Source: Pseudomonadota bacterium (GTDB lineage Bacteria; Pseudomonadota; Gammaproteobacteria; Xanthomonadales; Rhodanobacteraceae). From it: a stretch of 64,000 nt of DNA. Numbering within the stretch: position 1 is the first letter of the stretch; each line of letters starts with the position of its first letter. The position numbers and the translations under genes are program-made. Under the pieces are notes generated by a model that was not told the origin of the DNA, did no database searches, and saw only the letters and a program-made list of their open reading frames with translations. Of this stretch, positions 54,968 to 62,038 are shown one piece after another. Location of the stretch: positions 1 through 64,000 of the forward strand of contig JAFEFO010000033.1 of the NCBI GenBank assembly GCA_018240565.1, in the 5' to 3' direction.

Positions 54968-57337
54968 TCAGTTGTGATGGTCGTTGTCGTCGTTCTTCTT
55001 CCGCTCGGGCGGATTCGCGCGCTGCGCGGGCGCGGCATTGTGCGACGTCGACTGTGCCGGTGCGCGGTACTCCTGCACGTTGCGCTGTGGTGCGCGGTAC
55101 TCCTGCTGCGACTGTGCCGGCGCGCGGTATTCCTGCACATTGCGCTGCGGTGCGCGGTACTCCTGCTGTGATTGTGCCGGCGCGCGGTATTCCTGCACAC
55201 CGCGCTGCGGTGCGCGGTACTCCTGCTGCGACTGTGCCGGCGCGCGGTTTTCCTGCACATTTCGCTGCGGTGCGCGGTACTCCTGCTGCGACTGTGCCGG
55301 CGCACGGTATTCCTGCACATTGCGCTGCGGTGCGCGTTCTGCAGGCCGGCTCACCGACTCCACGTTGCGATTGCCGTAGTTGGTCGCGGCGCGCGGATTG
55401 CCCGAGCTGTTGTCGCGTTCATTGTTGCGCGGTACCTGATTCGCCGGCACGCTGCGTTCGATCTCGCGGTTCGGCGCCACGCGCGAGGGCTGCACCGCTT
55501 CCGGGCTGTTGCCCTGCGGGTGCGCGAAGCGCGAGGAATCCAGATGGCGCACCGGCTCGGCGTTGCCCGTCAACGCCGGAGCGGTGCGCTGCACCGTCGG
55601 CGCATTGCGGTTGATGGCGGGCGTTGCGCGATCGGCGGTTGCCGCCGGACGCAGATCTTCACGCGAACCCTGGCCCGGGCGCACCGCGGCGGCAGCTGGG
55701 GCCGTGCGCGTTGCCGGCAAGGCTTGCGCCGGCGTGAACGTGGGCGCACCGTGTTGGGTGACCACGCGCACGTTCGGCCGCTCGGCCATGGCGTGCGCCG
55801 CCACGGCGCCGCCGGCCACGGCGCCGGCGACGACCGCCGTGTTGCGCAACTGGTGTTCGTTCAACGGCCGGCCCGGATTCTTGTCGAGCACGCTCTGGCG
55901 CTGCGCGAACGAAGCGACCGGCGCCGGCGGGCGCGTCGCCGCCACGATCGGGCGATTGACCACCGCTTGCGCCGGCACCGCGCGCGCGGCAACCGGACGC
56001 GCCAGGCTCGCGCGGGTTGGCGCGAGGGCGGCGAATCCGGAAACCTGCGCATTGGCGAACGTGGCGCGGTTGACCGCAATGGCGGCGCCCGCAACCGGGC
56101 GCGAGCCGACGAAGGCCGCCGCAGGCACCGCGGTGATGGCACCGGCGATGTTGCGGTTGGCATAGTTGATCCGCGCGTAGTTCACGTCGCCACGCGAATA
56201 GTTGCCGTAGTAGTTGTTGATGACGGTGTTGTTGATCACCGTGTTGCTGACGTTCACGCGCGTGAAGTAGTTCTGGCTCACGCGGTACGGCGGGATGTAC
56301 ACGTCGCGGTAGCCGAGCGGGAACCAGCCGATCGGACCGCCGACCGAGATATTGATGCCGAAGCCGCCACCGCCGCCGACGAAGGCGACCAGCGCCGGCG
56401 CATACACCGGACGCACCGCGATCGGGCCCGGGCACCAGCCCCAGCGGTTGCCGATGTAGGCCCAGCGGCCATAGTGGAACGGCGCGAAGCCCCACGGCGA
56501 ATCGTCGATCCAGGTCCAGCCATAGGCGCCGACCCAGGCCCAATGGCCGCTGTGGTATGGCGACCAGCCCACGGCGACGGAAGTCGGATACCAGACGTTG
56601 CCGTATTCGGGCACGTCGTTCCACGAACCGTATTCATCCAGATCCTGGTAGCCGATCACGTCTTCGGACACGTAGCGGCGCGACGGCGAGTCGTCCCAGC
56701 GCGTGTCGCGCGAATGGCAGAAGTCGTCGAACGCATCGGTGCCGGGCAGGCCGCTGACGCGATAATCGCGCAACTGCGGATCATTGAACGTCACCGACTG
56801 GCCTTCGTTGACGGCAAAGCGCGTGCCGCCTTCGCCATAGACATCGCCGCCGCCGCTGAGCACGGTGACGATGGTCGATTGGCCATTGGGCTCGACGTCG
56901 ATGCGGAACTCGCCGACGCGATTGACCACGAAGGCGAGCGTGGGCGTGTCGATTTCGTAACTCTGGCCATCGTACAGGCGGCGCACGCGCAGATTCAGCG
57001 TGCCCTGCGTGAGTTCCATCTGCGCCGCGCTGTCGGTCAGGTTGAGGAAATCGAAGCTCGTGCTCTGGTCCATGCGCACGGCCGAGGCGCCGATTTCCAG
57101 CGACGCGCGCGAATCGCGGTCGGTCCACAGCTTGTCGCCGGTGATCAGCGGACGATTCAGTTGCGCCTGCACCCAGTCGTTTTCACCGGCAGGCACAAAA
57201 CTCACATTGCCCTGGATGTAGGAAAGCCGGGCCACGCGCCCGGGCGGATCGACCGGCGCGCCGTTGTCCTGCGCGAGTGCGGCAAAGGCCAGGCTCAAGC
57301 CGGCCAGGAAGACAGCGATTCGAGAGAGTCGGAACAT
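54968..57337 (-). CDS. Exported FecR-domain/DUF6600 protein with C-terminal tandem repeats
   Basis: A 789-residue exported protein. A signal peptide (ends near ALAQD) precedes a FecR-like beta domain (about 35-170: VARLSYIQGNVSFVPAGE, MDQSTSFDFLNL, GEFRIDVE). A DUF6600 region follows, rich in Trp/Tyr (GWSPYHSGHWAWVGAYGWTW, DDSPWGFAPFHYGRW, GNRWGWCPGP). Then come an Ala/Val-rich stretch, a disordered Asn/Arg/Pro region and five 20-residue repeats (APAQSQQEYRAPQRNVQEYR). There is no anti-sigma membrane helix. The function is unknown. AAGGAG before the ATG supports the start. Confidence 0.82.
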   Translation of the reverse strand: MFRLSRIAVFLAGLSLAFAALAQDNGAPVDPPGRVARLSYIQGNVSFVPAGENDWVQAQLNRPLITGDKLWTDRDSRASLEIGASAVRMDQSTSFDFLNLTDSAAQMELTQGTLNLRVRRLYDGQSYEIDTPTLAFVVNRVGEFRIDVEPNGQSTIVTVLSGGGDVYGEGGTRFAVNEGQSVTFNDPQLRDYRVSGLPGTDAFDDFCHSRDTRWDDSPSRRYVSEDVIGYQDLDEYGSWNDVPEYGNVWYPTSVAVGWSPYHSGHWAWVGAYGWTWIDDSPWGFAPFHYGRWAYIGNRWGWCPGPIAVRPVYAPALVAFVGGGGGFGINISVGGPIGWFPLGYRDVYIPPYRVSQNYFTRVNVSNTVINNTVINNYYGNYSRGDVNYARINYANRNIAGAITAVPAAAFVGSRPVAGAAIAVNRATFANAQVSGFAALAPTRASLARPVAARAVPAQAVVNRPIVAATRPPAPVASFAQRQSVLDKNPGRPLNEHQLRNTAVVAGAVAGGAVAAHAMAERPNVRVVTQHGAPTFTPAQALPATRTAPAAAAVRPGQGSREDLRPAATADRATPAINRNAPTVQRTAPALTGNAEPVRHLDSSRFAHPQGNSPEAVQPSRVAPNREIERSVPANQVPRNNERDNSSGNPRAATNYGNRNVESVSRPAERAPQRNVQEYRAPAQSQQEYRAPQRNVQENRAPAQSQQEYRAPQRGVQEYRAPAQSQQEYRAPQRNVQEYRAPAQSQQEYRAPQRNVQEYRAPAQSTSHNAAPAQRANPPERKKNDDNDHHN
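55049..55335 (-). repeat. 60-bp tandem repeats in the FecR/DUF6600 gene
   Basis: About five nearly identical 60-bp units encode a Q/R/Y/P-rich 20-residue motif. Units differ by one to three bases, so recent expansion or contraction is likely. Confidence 0.88.
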
Positions 57338-57498
57338 GGCAGCGCTCCTTGGCGCGTCACGCGGTGGTTGGAAAAACTTCCGGCTGGACCTGGGTGCCGA
57401 AAACATCCTGCCGGTTCCCTACTTTACGCCACGAATCTTCGCGCGGTGAAGCTGAATGGGCGCCTTCCCCGGATGCCGATGCGCGGGACCCATTAACT

Positions 57499-57516
57499 CC
57501 GGTTCAGGCGAACCGG
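57499..57516. repeat. Inverted repeat CCGGTTC-AGGC-GAACCGG
   Basis: A perfect 7-bp inverted repeat between the divergent FecR/DUF6600 and tumE genes. No T-tract; a possible operator. The other bases of this 240-base gap show only the tumE promoter. Confidence 0.35.
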
Positions 57517-57541
57517 ACCGGCAAATCGTTTGTTGGAGCCA

Positions 57542-57577
57542 TTGACAACATTCTGGCGTGTTGTAAGAATCTACAAC
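57542..57577 (+). promoter_or_regulatory. tumE promoter and operator
   Basis: TTGACA (57542-57547), a 17-base spacer and AAGAAT (57565-57570) form a good promoter. The inverted repeat GTTGTA-AGAATC-TACAAC (57560-57577) covers the -10, and an additional ACAAC half-site lies at 57545-57549. The predicted transcription start falls at about 57577, next to the ATG at 57578. Confidence 0.7.
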
Positions 57578-57874
57578 ATGAAGGCGAGGCTCCACTTTCG
57601 CGAACACCACGACTTTCGCGATGGCGCATTTGCGCAAATGGTGATCTGGGAAGTGCGGCAGCCGGTATCGGGAAGTGCGCACGGATACAAATACCGGCTG
57701 GCCTACATGGTGGATGGCGTGTGCGTACTGCGCTACGACAACGAATCAGGCAAGGGCGACCATCGGCATTGGGGCGATGTGGAAAGCGCCTATGCGTTCT
57801 CCGGAATAGACCAACTGGTGGCCGATTTTCTGGCCGATATCGAGAGGTGGCGAAATGGACAAGGTGATTCTTGA
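57578..57874 (+). CDS. tumE: TumE-family toxin (DUF6516)
   Basis: A 98-residue protein of the TumE/DUF6516 toxin family: MKARLHFREHHDFRDG, MVIWEVRQPVSGSAHGYKYRLAYMVDG and YDNESGKGDHRH are the conserved blocks. The mode of toxicity is not settled. It is followed by, and overlaps by 20 bases, the HTH antitoxin gene. The promoter places transcription start at the ATG, so the mRNA may be leaderless. Confidence 0.82.
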   Translation: MKARLHFREHHDFRDGAFAQMVIWEVRQPVSGSAHGYKYRLAYMVDGVCVLRYDNESGKGDHRHWGDVESAYAFSGIDQLVADFLADIERWRNGQGDS

Positions 57875-58205
57875 GGTGAACTCGTTCGCGGACTCGATGG
57901 ACCGGTTCAAGCAAGCGTGGAAAACCGGCAAGGCCGCGCGCGTGTCGCGAATCGGTTTCGCCACACCGGAACTGATGTGGCGCGTACTGACGGAAAAACG
58001 CTGGGCGATCCTGCGGGTGATGACGGGTGCTGGCCCGCTAGGCGTGCGCGAACTCGCGCGCCGCGTGGGGCGGGACGTGAAAGGCGTGCATACCGATGCA
58101 ACGGCATTGATTCATGCCGGCGTGATCGATCGTACCGACGACGGCAAGCTGCTGTTCCCGTACCGTCACGTCGAGGTGCGTTTCACGCTGGACGCGGCGG
58201 CGTAA
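57855..58205 (+). CDS. tumA: TumA-type HTH antitoxin
   Basis: A 116-residue winged-helix protein (HVO_A0114 type): FATPELMWRVLTEKRWAILRVM, RELARRVGRDVKGVHTDATALIHAGVIDR. It probably neutralises TumE and represses the operon through the GTTGTA/TACAAC palindrome. GAGAGG eight bases before the ATG, within tumE, is a strong ribosome site, in contrast to tumE itself. Confidence 0.82.
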   Translation: MDKVILEVNSFADSMDRFKQAWKTGKAARVSRIGFATPELMWRVLTEKRWAILRVMTGAGPLGVRELARRVGRDVKGVHTDATALIHAGVIDRTDDGKLLFPYRHVEVRFTLDAAA

Positions 58206-58299
58206 CCCCAACGCGCCCCACCACCATCGCCGCCAGCAAACCGGCGGCGATGGTGAACGCGAGCGCGATGCGCAGGATCAGGAATAGCGTCGCCGACAT
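58183..58299 (-). CDS. Possible 38-residue single-helix membrane peptide
   Basis: An ATG at 58299 opens MSATLFLILRIALAFTIAAG and continues hydrophobic to about residue 27, then VGRVGVTPPRPA and a stop at 58183. It starts eight bases after the stop of the secreted-protein gene and overlaps the 3' end of tumA in antisense. There is no strong ribosome site. Part of it coincides with the hairpin 58222-58255, so it may be chance. Confidence 0.3.
   Translation of the reverse strand: MSATLFLILRIALAFTIAAGLLAAMVVGRVGVTPPRPA
58222..58255. terminator. Large hairpin between convergent genes
   Basis: CACCATCGCCGCC (58222-58234) pairs perfectly with GGCGGCGATGGTG (58243-58255), loop of eight. It lies between convergent tumA and the 58307 gene. 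No T-run, so any termination would be weak or Rho-assisted. Confidence 0.45.
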
Positions 58300-58306
58300 G
58301 GCGGGC

Positions 58307-59392
58307 TTATTTGCTGCAGTAGATCGTGTAGTTGTTCGATGCCGAGATCGCCGGGTTCATGCCATAGCAGTATCGCTGCGTCGGATCCGGAACCCGCGTC
58401 AGAGTCACGCCCATGAAGATTTGCCCGGCCTGATACCAGTTGCTGCCCGATGCACTGTTGCCGTACGTGCCCAGGTGAGCGGTGAGGCTTGCCGGACTGA
58501 CGTACAGAGCGCCGGCGATGGTGACCGGCCCAACGGTCCCGTCGGTATTCACGGTCTGCATGCCCGCTGCGCTGGTCGCCGGATCGAACCACAGCAGAGT
58601 CTGCTCGGACGGAGGGTTCGCGGCGTTGATGGCGTACTGGGCAAAGAAGTCCGGTAGAACAAGGCATGGCTTGAGCCCCGCGCTCGTCGGAGCCGGGCTT
58701 ACCTGCCCGCACTGGATGACATACAAACTGGCGCCGGCCGGCGGCAGCGGTACGCTGGGGTCGGTGCCCGGAGCCAGGGTCACTTTCGCGAAGGGCGCCG
58801 GCACGACGCGCACGATGTCAAGATTTGCTACCAGGTTTCCATAGCTGGACCCGCCATTGGGAAATGCCGACGTATCGGTCAGTATCGAGATCGCAAAGGT
58901 GCCCGGCAGGAACTCTGCATCGTTCTTGCCCTCGTAGTTGCCCGCATCGAAGTGATAGGTGAACGTCTGGCCGTTTTGCGTGAACGTCATGTCCACATGC
59001 CGTGGACGCGTCCAGGTGAAGGTCGGATACAGGTTGAGCGGATTGATGGTGGGTTGTTTGTACGAGCACCCCGCGCATTGGCCGTTGGTCACGTAGTACG
59101 CCTGCGCCGTCGCCGTGCCGATCACGCCGGTTGCGGCACGCGTTGCCTCATCCGACGGCGTGAAGTTCGGCTGCGTGATGTAGTTGACCTGGTTGCCGGC
59201 GGCATCGTAGGTCGCAAACTGCAGGAACATCAACCCACTCGGGCCAACGTCGACCGACAGCCCCGATCCGGACTGGTTACGGTCGTAGTACATGCCGCGG
59301 TACGGTTCAATCGTGCCAAGGCGCGTACTGACGTACTGGGCCTGGGCGGCAGTGGAGAGCAGAACAAGACTGAGCAGAATGTGGCGGAGCAT
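58307..59392 (-). CDS. Secreted protein with GxYYDRNQSGSGL motif, function unknown
   Basis: A 361-residue exported protein: signal peptide ending near AAQAQ, then GMYYDRNQSGSGLSVDVG and FLQFATYDAAGNQVNYI, a beta motif (G-x-W/Y-x-x-x-x-x-SG-x-G) repeated widely in Xanthomonadales secreted proteins. Two C-x2-C-like pairs (CAGC) and several other cysteines suggest disulfides. No catalytic motif is recognised. An 11-G run lies 82 bases upstream. Confidence 0.68.
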   Translation of the reverse strand: MLRHILLSLVLLSTAAQAQYVSTRLGTIEPYRGMYYDRNQSGSGLSVDVGPSGLMFLQFATYDAAGNQVNYITQPNFTPSDEATRAATGVIGTATAQAYYVTNGQCAGCSYKQPTINPLNLYPTFTWTRPRHVDMTFTQNGQTFTYHFDAGNYEGKNDAEFLPGTFAISILTDTSAFPNGGSSYGNLVANLDIVRVVPAPFAKVTLAPGTDPSVPLPPAGASLYVIQCGQVSPAPTSAGLKPCLVLPDFFAQYAINAANPPSEQTLLWFDPATSAAGMQTVNTDGTVGPVTIAGALYVSPASLTAHLGTYGNSASGSNWYQAGQIFMGVTLTRVPDPTQRYCYGMNPAISASNNYTIYCSK

Positions 59393-59473
59393 GAATCACC
59401 CTTGCAGACTTGAGTCAATCGTCAGTGCGCGGCGGCACGATGTGCGCACCGGACGGTAAAGGCTACGTTAAAC

Positions 59474-59484
59474 GGGGGGGGGGG
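59474..59484. repeat. Poly-G tract (11 G)
   Basis: Eleven consecutive G residues (C on the minus strand) between the secreted-protein gene and the tRNA, the longest homopolymer seen in the window. It could vary in length and alter the minus-strand promoter, or be an assembly-sensitive site. Confidence 0.7.
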
Positions 59485-59570
59485 TAAGTCAACGCCAACA
59501 AACCGCGCATCAGGGCGCTGCCGCGCGCGATTGCCGCAGCGGCTGCGAATCCGTACAGTAGCATCCCCGC

Positions 59571-59644
59571 GCGGGTGTAGCTCAATGGCAGAGCTGTAGC
59601 TTCCCAAGCTACTGACGAGGGTTCGATTCCCTTCACCCGCTCCA
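59571..59644 (+). tRNA. tRNA-Gly(CCC)
   Basis: Acceptor GCGGGTG (59571-59577) pairs with CACCCGC (59634-59640), then T and encoded CCA. The D arm AGCTC...GAGCT is present, as is the anticodon stem GTAGC/GCTAC with loop TTCCCAA, giving anticodon CCC. The T arm is AGGG-TTCGATT-CCCT. It reads GGG codons. All stems are intact. Confidence 0.95.
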
Positions 59645-59662
59645 ACCCTGCGGAAGCGCGTC

Positions 59663-60109
59663 ATGCAAGAACCGCTCGTGATCGGCTGGCGCGAATGGAT
59701 ATCCCTGCCGCAGCTCGGCTTGGCTGCGATCAAGGCCAAGGCCGACACCGGCGCGCGCACCTCGTCATTGCATGTGATGGACATTGAAACGTTCGATCGC
59801 GATGGTTGTGCGTGGCTGCGTTTCGCGGTGGCGCCGCGACGGCGCAGTACGCGCACGGTGGTGTGCGAAGCGCCGGCGCTGGAACGCCGCGCCGTCACCG
59901 ATTCGGGGGGCGCCACGGCGCTGCGCTGGTTCATCCGCAGCACGATCGTGCTCGGCGATGAGCGTTTCGACGCCGAGATCAACCTGAGCGATCGCGGCGG
60001 CATGCTGTTCCCGATGCTGATCGGCCGCACCGCGTTGCGCGGGCGCTTCCGCGTCGATCCGGCGCTGTCGTGGGCGTGCGGGCGCCGCAAGCGGGGCATC
60101 GCCGCATGA
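59663..60109 (+). CDS. RimB-like retropepsin-type protease (PF05618 type)
   Basis: A 148-residue protein with [15 protein letters not shown], an aspartyl-protease-like D-T-G-A motif, and [23 protein letters not shown] at the end. This family was annotated as an ATP-dependent zinc protease and includes RimB, which works with RimK in ribosomal S6 modification in pseudomonads. Its stop overlaps the rimK start by four bases, supporting that role. Confidence 0.85.
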   Translation: MQEPLVIGWREWISLPQLGLAAIKAKADTGARTSSLHVMDIETFDRDGCAWLRFAVAPRRRSTRTVVCEAPALERRAVTDSGGATALRWFIRSTIVLGDERFDAEINLSDRGGMLFPMLIGRTALRGRFRVDPALSWACGRRKRGIAA

Positions 60110-61002
60110 AGATCGCCATCCTCTCGCGCAATGCCAAACTGTATTCGACCGCACGCCTGGTCGAGGCGGCGCGCACGCGCGGGCATCGCGTGCGCGTGCT
60201 CGATCCGTTGCGCTGCTACATGCGCATCGCGCCGGGCGATTTCGCCGTGCACTACAAGGGCCGCGCCCTTGCCGATTACGACGCGGTGATCCCGCGCGTC
60301 GGCGCCTCGATCACGTTTTACGGCACGGCGGTGCTGCGCCAGTTCGAGATGATGGGCGTGTATACGCCCAATTCGTCCGATGCGATCCTGCGCGCGCGCG
60401 ACAAACTGCGCTGCCTGCAGTTGCTCGCGCGCGAGAACATCGGCCTGCCGACCACGGTGTTCGGCGATTATCCGGACGACACCGCGGATCTGCTCGCCAT
60501 GCTCGGCGAGCCGCCGCACGTGATCAAGCTCAACGAGGGTGCACAAGGGCAGGGTGTGCTGCTGGCGGAAAAACACTCGGCCTCGCAGGGCGTGATCGAA
60601 GCGTTTCGCGGCCTGTATGCGAACTTCCTCGTGCAGGAATTCATCCGCGAGGCACGCGGCGCGGACATCCGCTGCTTCGTCGTCGGCGGCAAGGTGATCG
60701 CCGCCATGCGCCGGCAGGCGCGCGCCGGCGAGTTCCGTTCCAATCTGCATCGTGGCGGTTCGGCAACATCGGTCAAGCTTGGCCAGGCCGAAATCGACAC
60801 CGCCTTGCGCGCGGCGCGCACCATGGGCCTGAACGTCGCCGGCGTGGACCTGTTGCGTTCGCGGCGCGGGCCGCTGGTGCTCGAAGTCAATTCCTCGCCG
60901 GGCCTGGAAGGCATCGAATCGGCGACCGGGGTGGACGTGGCCGGCGCGGTGATCGACTACCTCGCGCACCGCGTGCGCAAGCGCCGGATCAAACACGACT
61001 GA
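60106..61002 (+). CDS. rimK: RimK alpha-L-glutamate ligase
   Basis: A 298-residue ATP-grasp ligase that adds glutamates to the C-terminus of ribosomal protein S6. [22 protein letters not shown] and LDPLRCYM match Rim[18 protein letters not shown] holds the ATP lysine and glycine loop; [23 protein letters not shown] and [14 protein letters not shown] carry the metal site. Confidence 0.94.
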   Translation: MKIAILSRNAKLYSTARLVEAARTRGHRVRVLDPLRCYMRIAPGDFAVHYKGRALADYDAVIPRVGASITFYGTAVLRQFEMMGVYTPNSSDAILRARDKLRCLQLLARENIGLPTTVFGDYPDDTADLLAMLGEPPHVIKLNEGAQGQGVLLAEKHSASQGVIEAFRGLYANFLVQEFIREARGADIRCFVVGGKVIAAMRRQARAGEFRSNLHRGGSATSVKLGQAEIDTALRAARTMGLNVAGVDLLRSRRGPLVLEVNSSPGLEGIESATGVDVAGAVIDYLAHRVRKRRIKHD

Positions 61003-61044
61003 CCTGCCCGAATTGCATCGCGAGGCATTCTACGAAGGCCATCG

Positions 61045-61085
61045 TTGACAGCGTCGCAGCCGCTATGTACGATGAGTGCCGTACA
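61045..61085 (+). promoter_or_regulatory. Promoter and palindromic operator of the BlaI operon
   Basis: TTGACA (61045-61050), 17 bases, TACGAT (61068-61073). The palindrome TGTACG-N8-CGTACA (61066-61085) covers the -10 and the start point. TGTA/TACA half-sites suit a BlaI/MecI repressor, and one is encoded in this operon. Confidence 0.75.
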
Positions 61086-61107
61086 TTCATTCACACCGGA
61101 GTTCGCC

Positions 61108-61599
61108 ATGAATCGCTTCGCCACGCTTGTCGCCGCATTGGCCCTGTCGCCGTGCATCCTGCCCACGTCCGATGCCCATGCCGCGCCGCCGGTCGCCAAG
61201 CCGCTGGTGGCGCAATCGCTGGATTCGTTCATGCAGGATCAGGCGCGCATTCGCAAGGACATGCAGCCGGGCGGCCAGTACGGATACATTTCGAACCTGG
61301 AAAAAAATCGCGTGGAAGCGAGCTTGGCGCAGATGCAAAACCTGCTGACCGCGAACAAGTCCAAGGCGGACATGCCCGAGTCCGACAAGGTTGCGCTGGT
61401 CAATGCACAGGAAGAGATCAACGGCATTCTCGAACACAACGACAACAACCGCCTGGTTTGCGAGCATGTGGCGCCGGTCGGCTCGCATCGTCCGGTCACC
61501 ACTTGCCATACCTACGCCGAGATCATGGCGCAGCGCGAACGTCAGGTAAACGACATGCGCCGCATGCAAGCCACGCCGCAGCACAAGGCCGGTGGTTGA
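61108..61599 (+). CDS. Exported protein of unknown function heading the BlaI/M56 operon
   Basis: A 163-residue exported protein: signal peptide ending near SDAHAA, then a helical, charged mature part (SFMQDQARIRKDMQPGGQYGYISNLEKNRVEASLAQMQNLL is its core) with two cysteines in VCEHVAPVGSH and TTCHTYAE. It is not recognised as a known family. It is the first gene behind the TGTACG/CGTACA promoter and 31 bases before blaI, so it may be the effector released by M56 signalling. Confidence 0.68.
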   Translation: MNRFATLVAALALSPCILPTSDAHAAPPVAKPLVAQSLDSFMQDQARIRKDMQPGGQYGYISNLEKNRVEASLAQMQNLLTANKSKADMPESDKVALVNAQEEINGILEHNDNNRLVCEHVAPVGSHRPVTTCHTYAEIMAQRERQVNDMRRMQATPQHKAGG

Positions 61600-61630
61600 C
61601 GGACGACACGTTGCGCGCGGAAGAGATGGC

Positions 61631-62038
61631 ATGACGCCCCGGCGCAGCCACGAAACGCACTGGCCCACCGAAGCCGAGCTGGGCATCCTGCGTGTGTTGT
61701 GGGAACGCGGACCCAGCACCGTGCGCGAGGTGCATGAAACCCTGTATGGCGATGACGGCGCCGGCTACACCACGGCGCTCAAGCTGATGCAGATCATGCA
61801 CGCCAAGGGCCTGGTCGAACGCGACGACTCGCAACGCGCGCATGTGTACCGCGCCGGGATCAACAAGCAGCGTACGCAGAAGCGCTACCTCGTCGACATG
61901 GCGCGACGCCTGTTCGACGGTTCGACGCCGCAGATGGTGCTGCATGCGCTCGGCAGCCAGCCCGGCGCTTCGCGTGCCGAGCTGGCGCAGATCCGCGCCC
62001 TGCTCAACAAGATCGAGGCCGAAGGGGGCAAGTCATGA
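61631..62038 (+). CDS. blaI: BlaI/MecI-family repressor
   Basis: A 135-residue winged-helix repressor: THWPTEAELGILRVLWERGPSTVREVHETL, then YTTALKLMQIMHAKGLVERDD, and a C-terminal dimerisation region. In known systems the paired membrane peptidase leads to repressor cleavage or release upon envelope or beta-lactam stress. Its stop overlaps the M56 gene start (ATGA). Confidence 0.9.
   Translation: MTPRRSHETHWPTEAELGILRVLWERGPSTVREVHETLYGDDGAGYTTALKLMQIMHAKGLVERDDSQRAHVYRAGINKQRTQKRYLVDMARRLFDGSTPQMVLHALGSQPGASRAELAQIRALLNKIEAEGGKS

Noticed and set aside
55049..55335. CRISPR-like regular 60-bp repetition
   Set aside because: The whole unit is conserved with no unique spacers, and the period keeps the reading frame of the FecR/DUF6600 gene; no cas genes are nearby.
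58222..58255. Mobile-element end or attachment site
   Set aside because: A single hairpin with no flanking duplication, no integrase, and a position between convergent stops; the nearby tRNA-Gly also shows no duplicated 3' end in the window.
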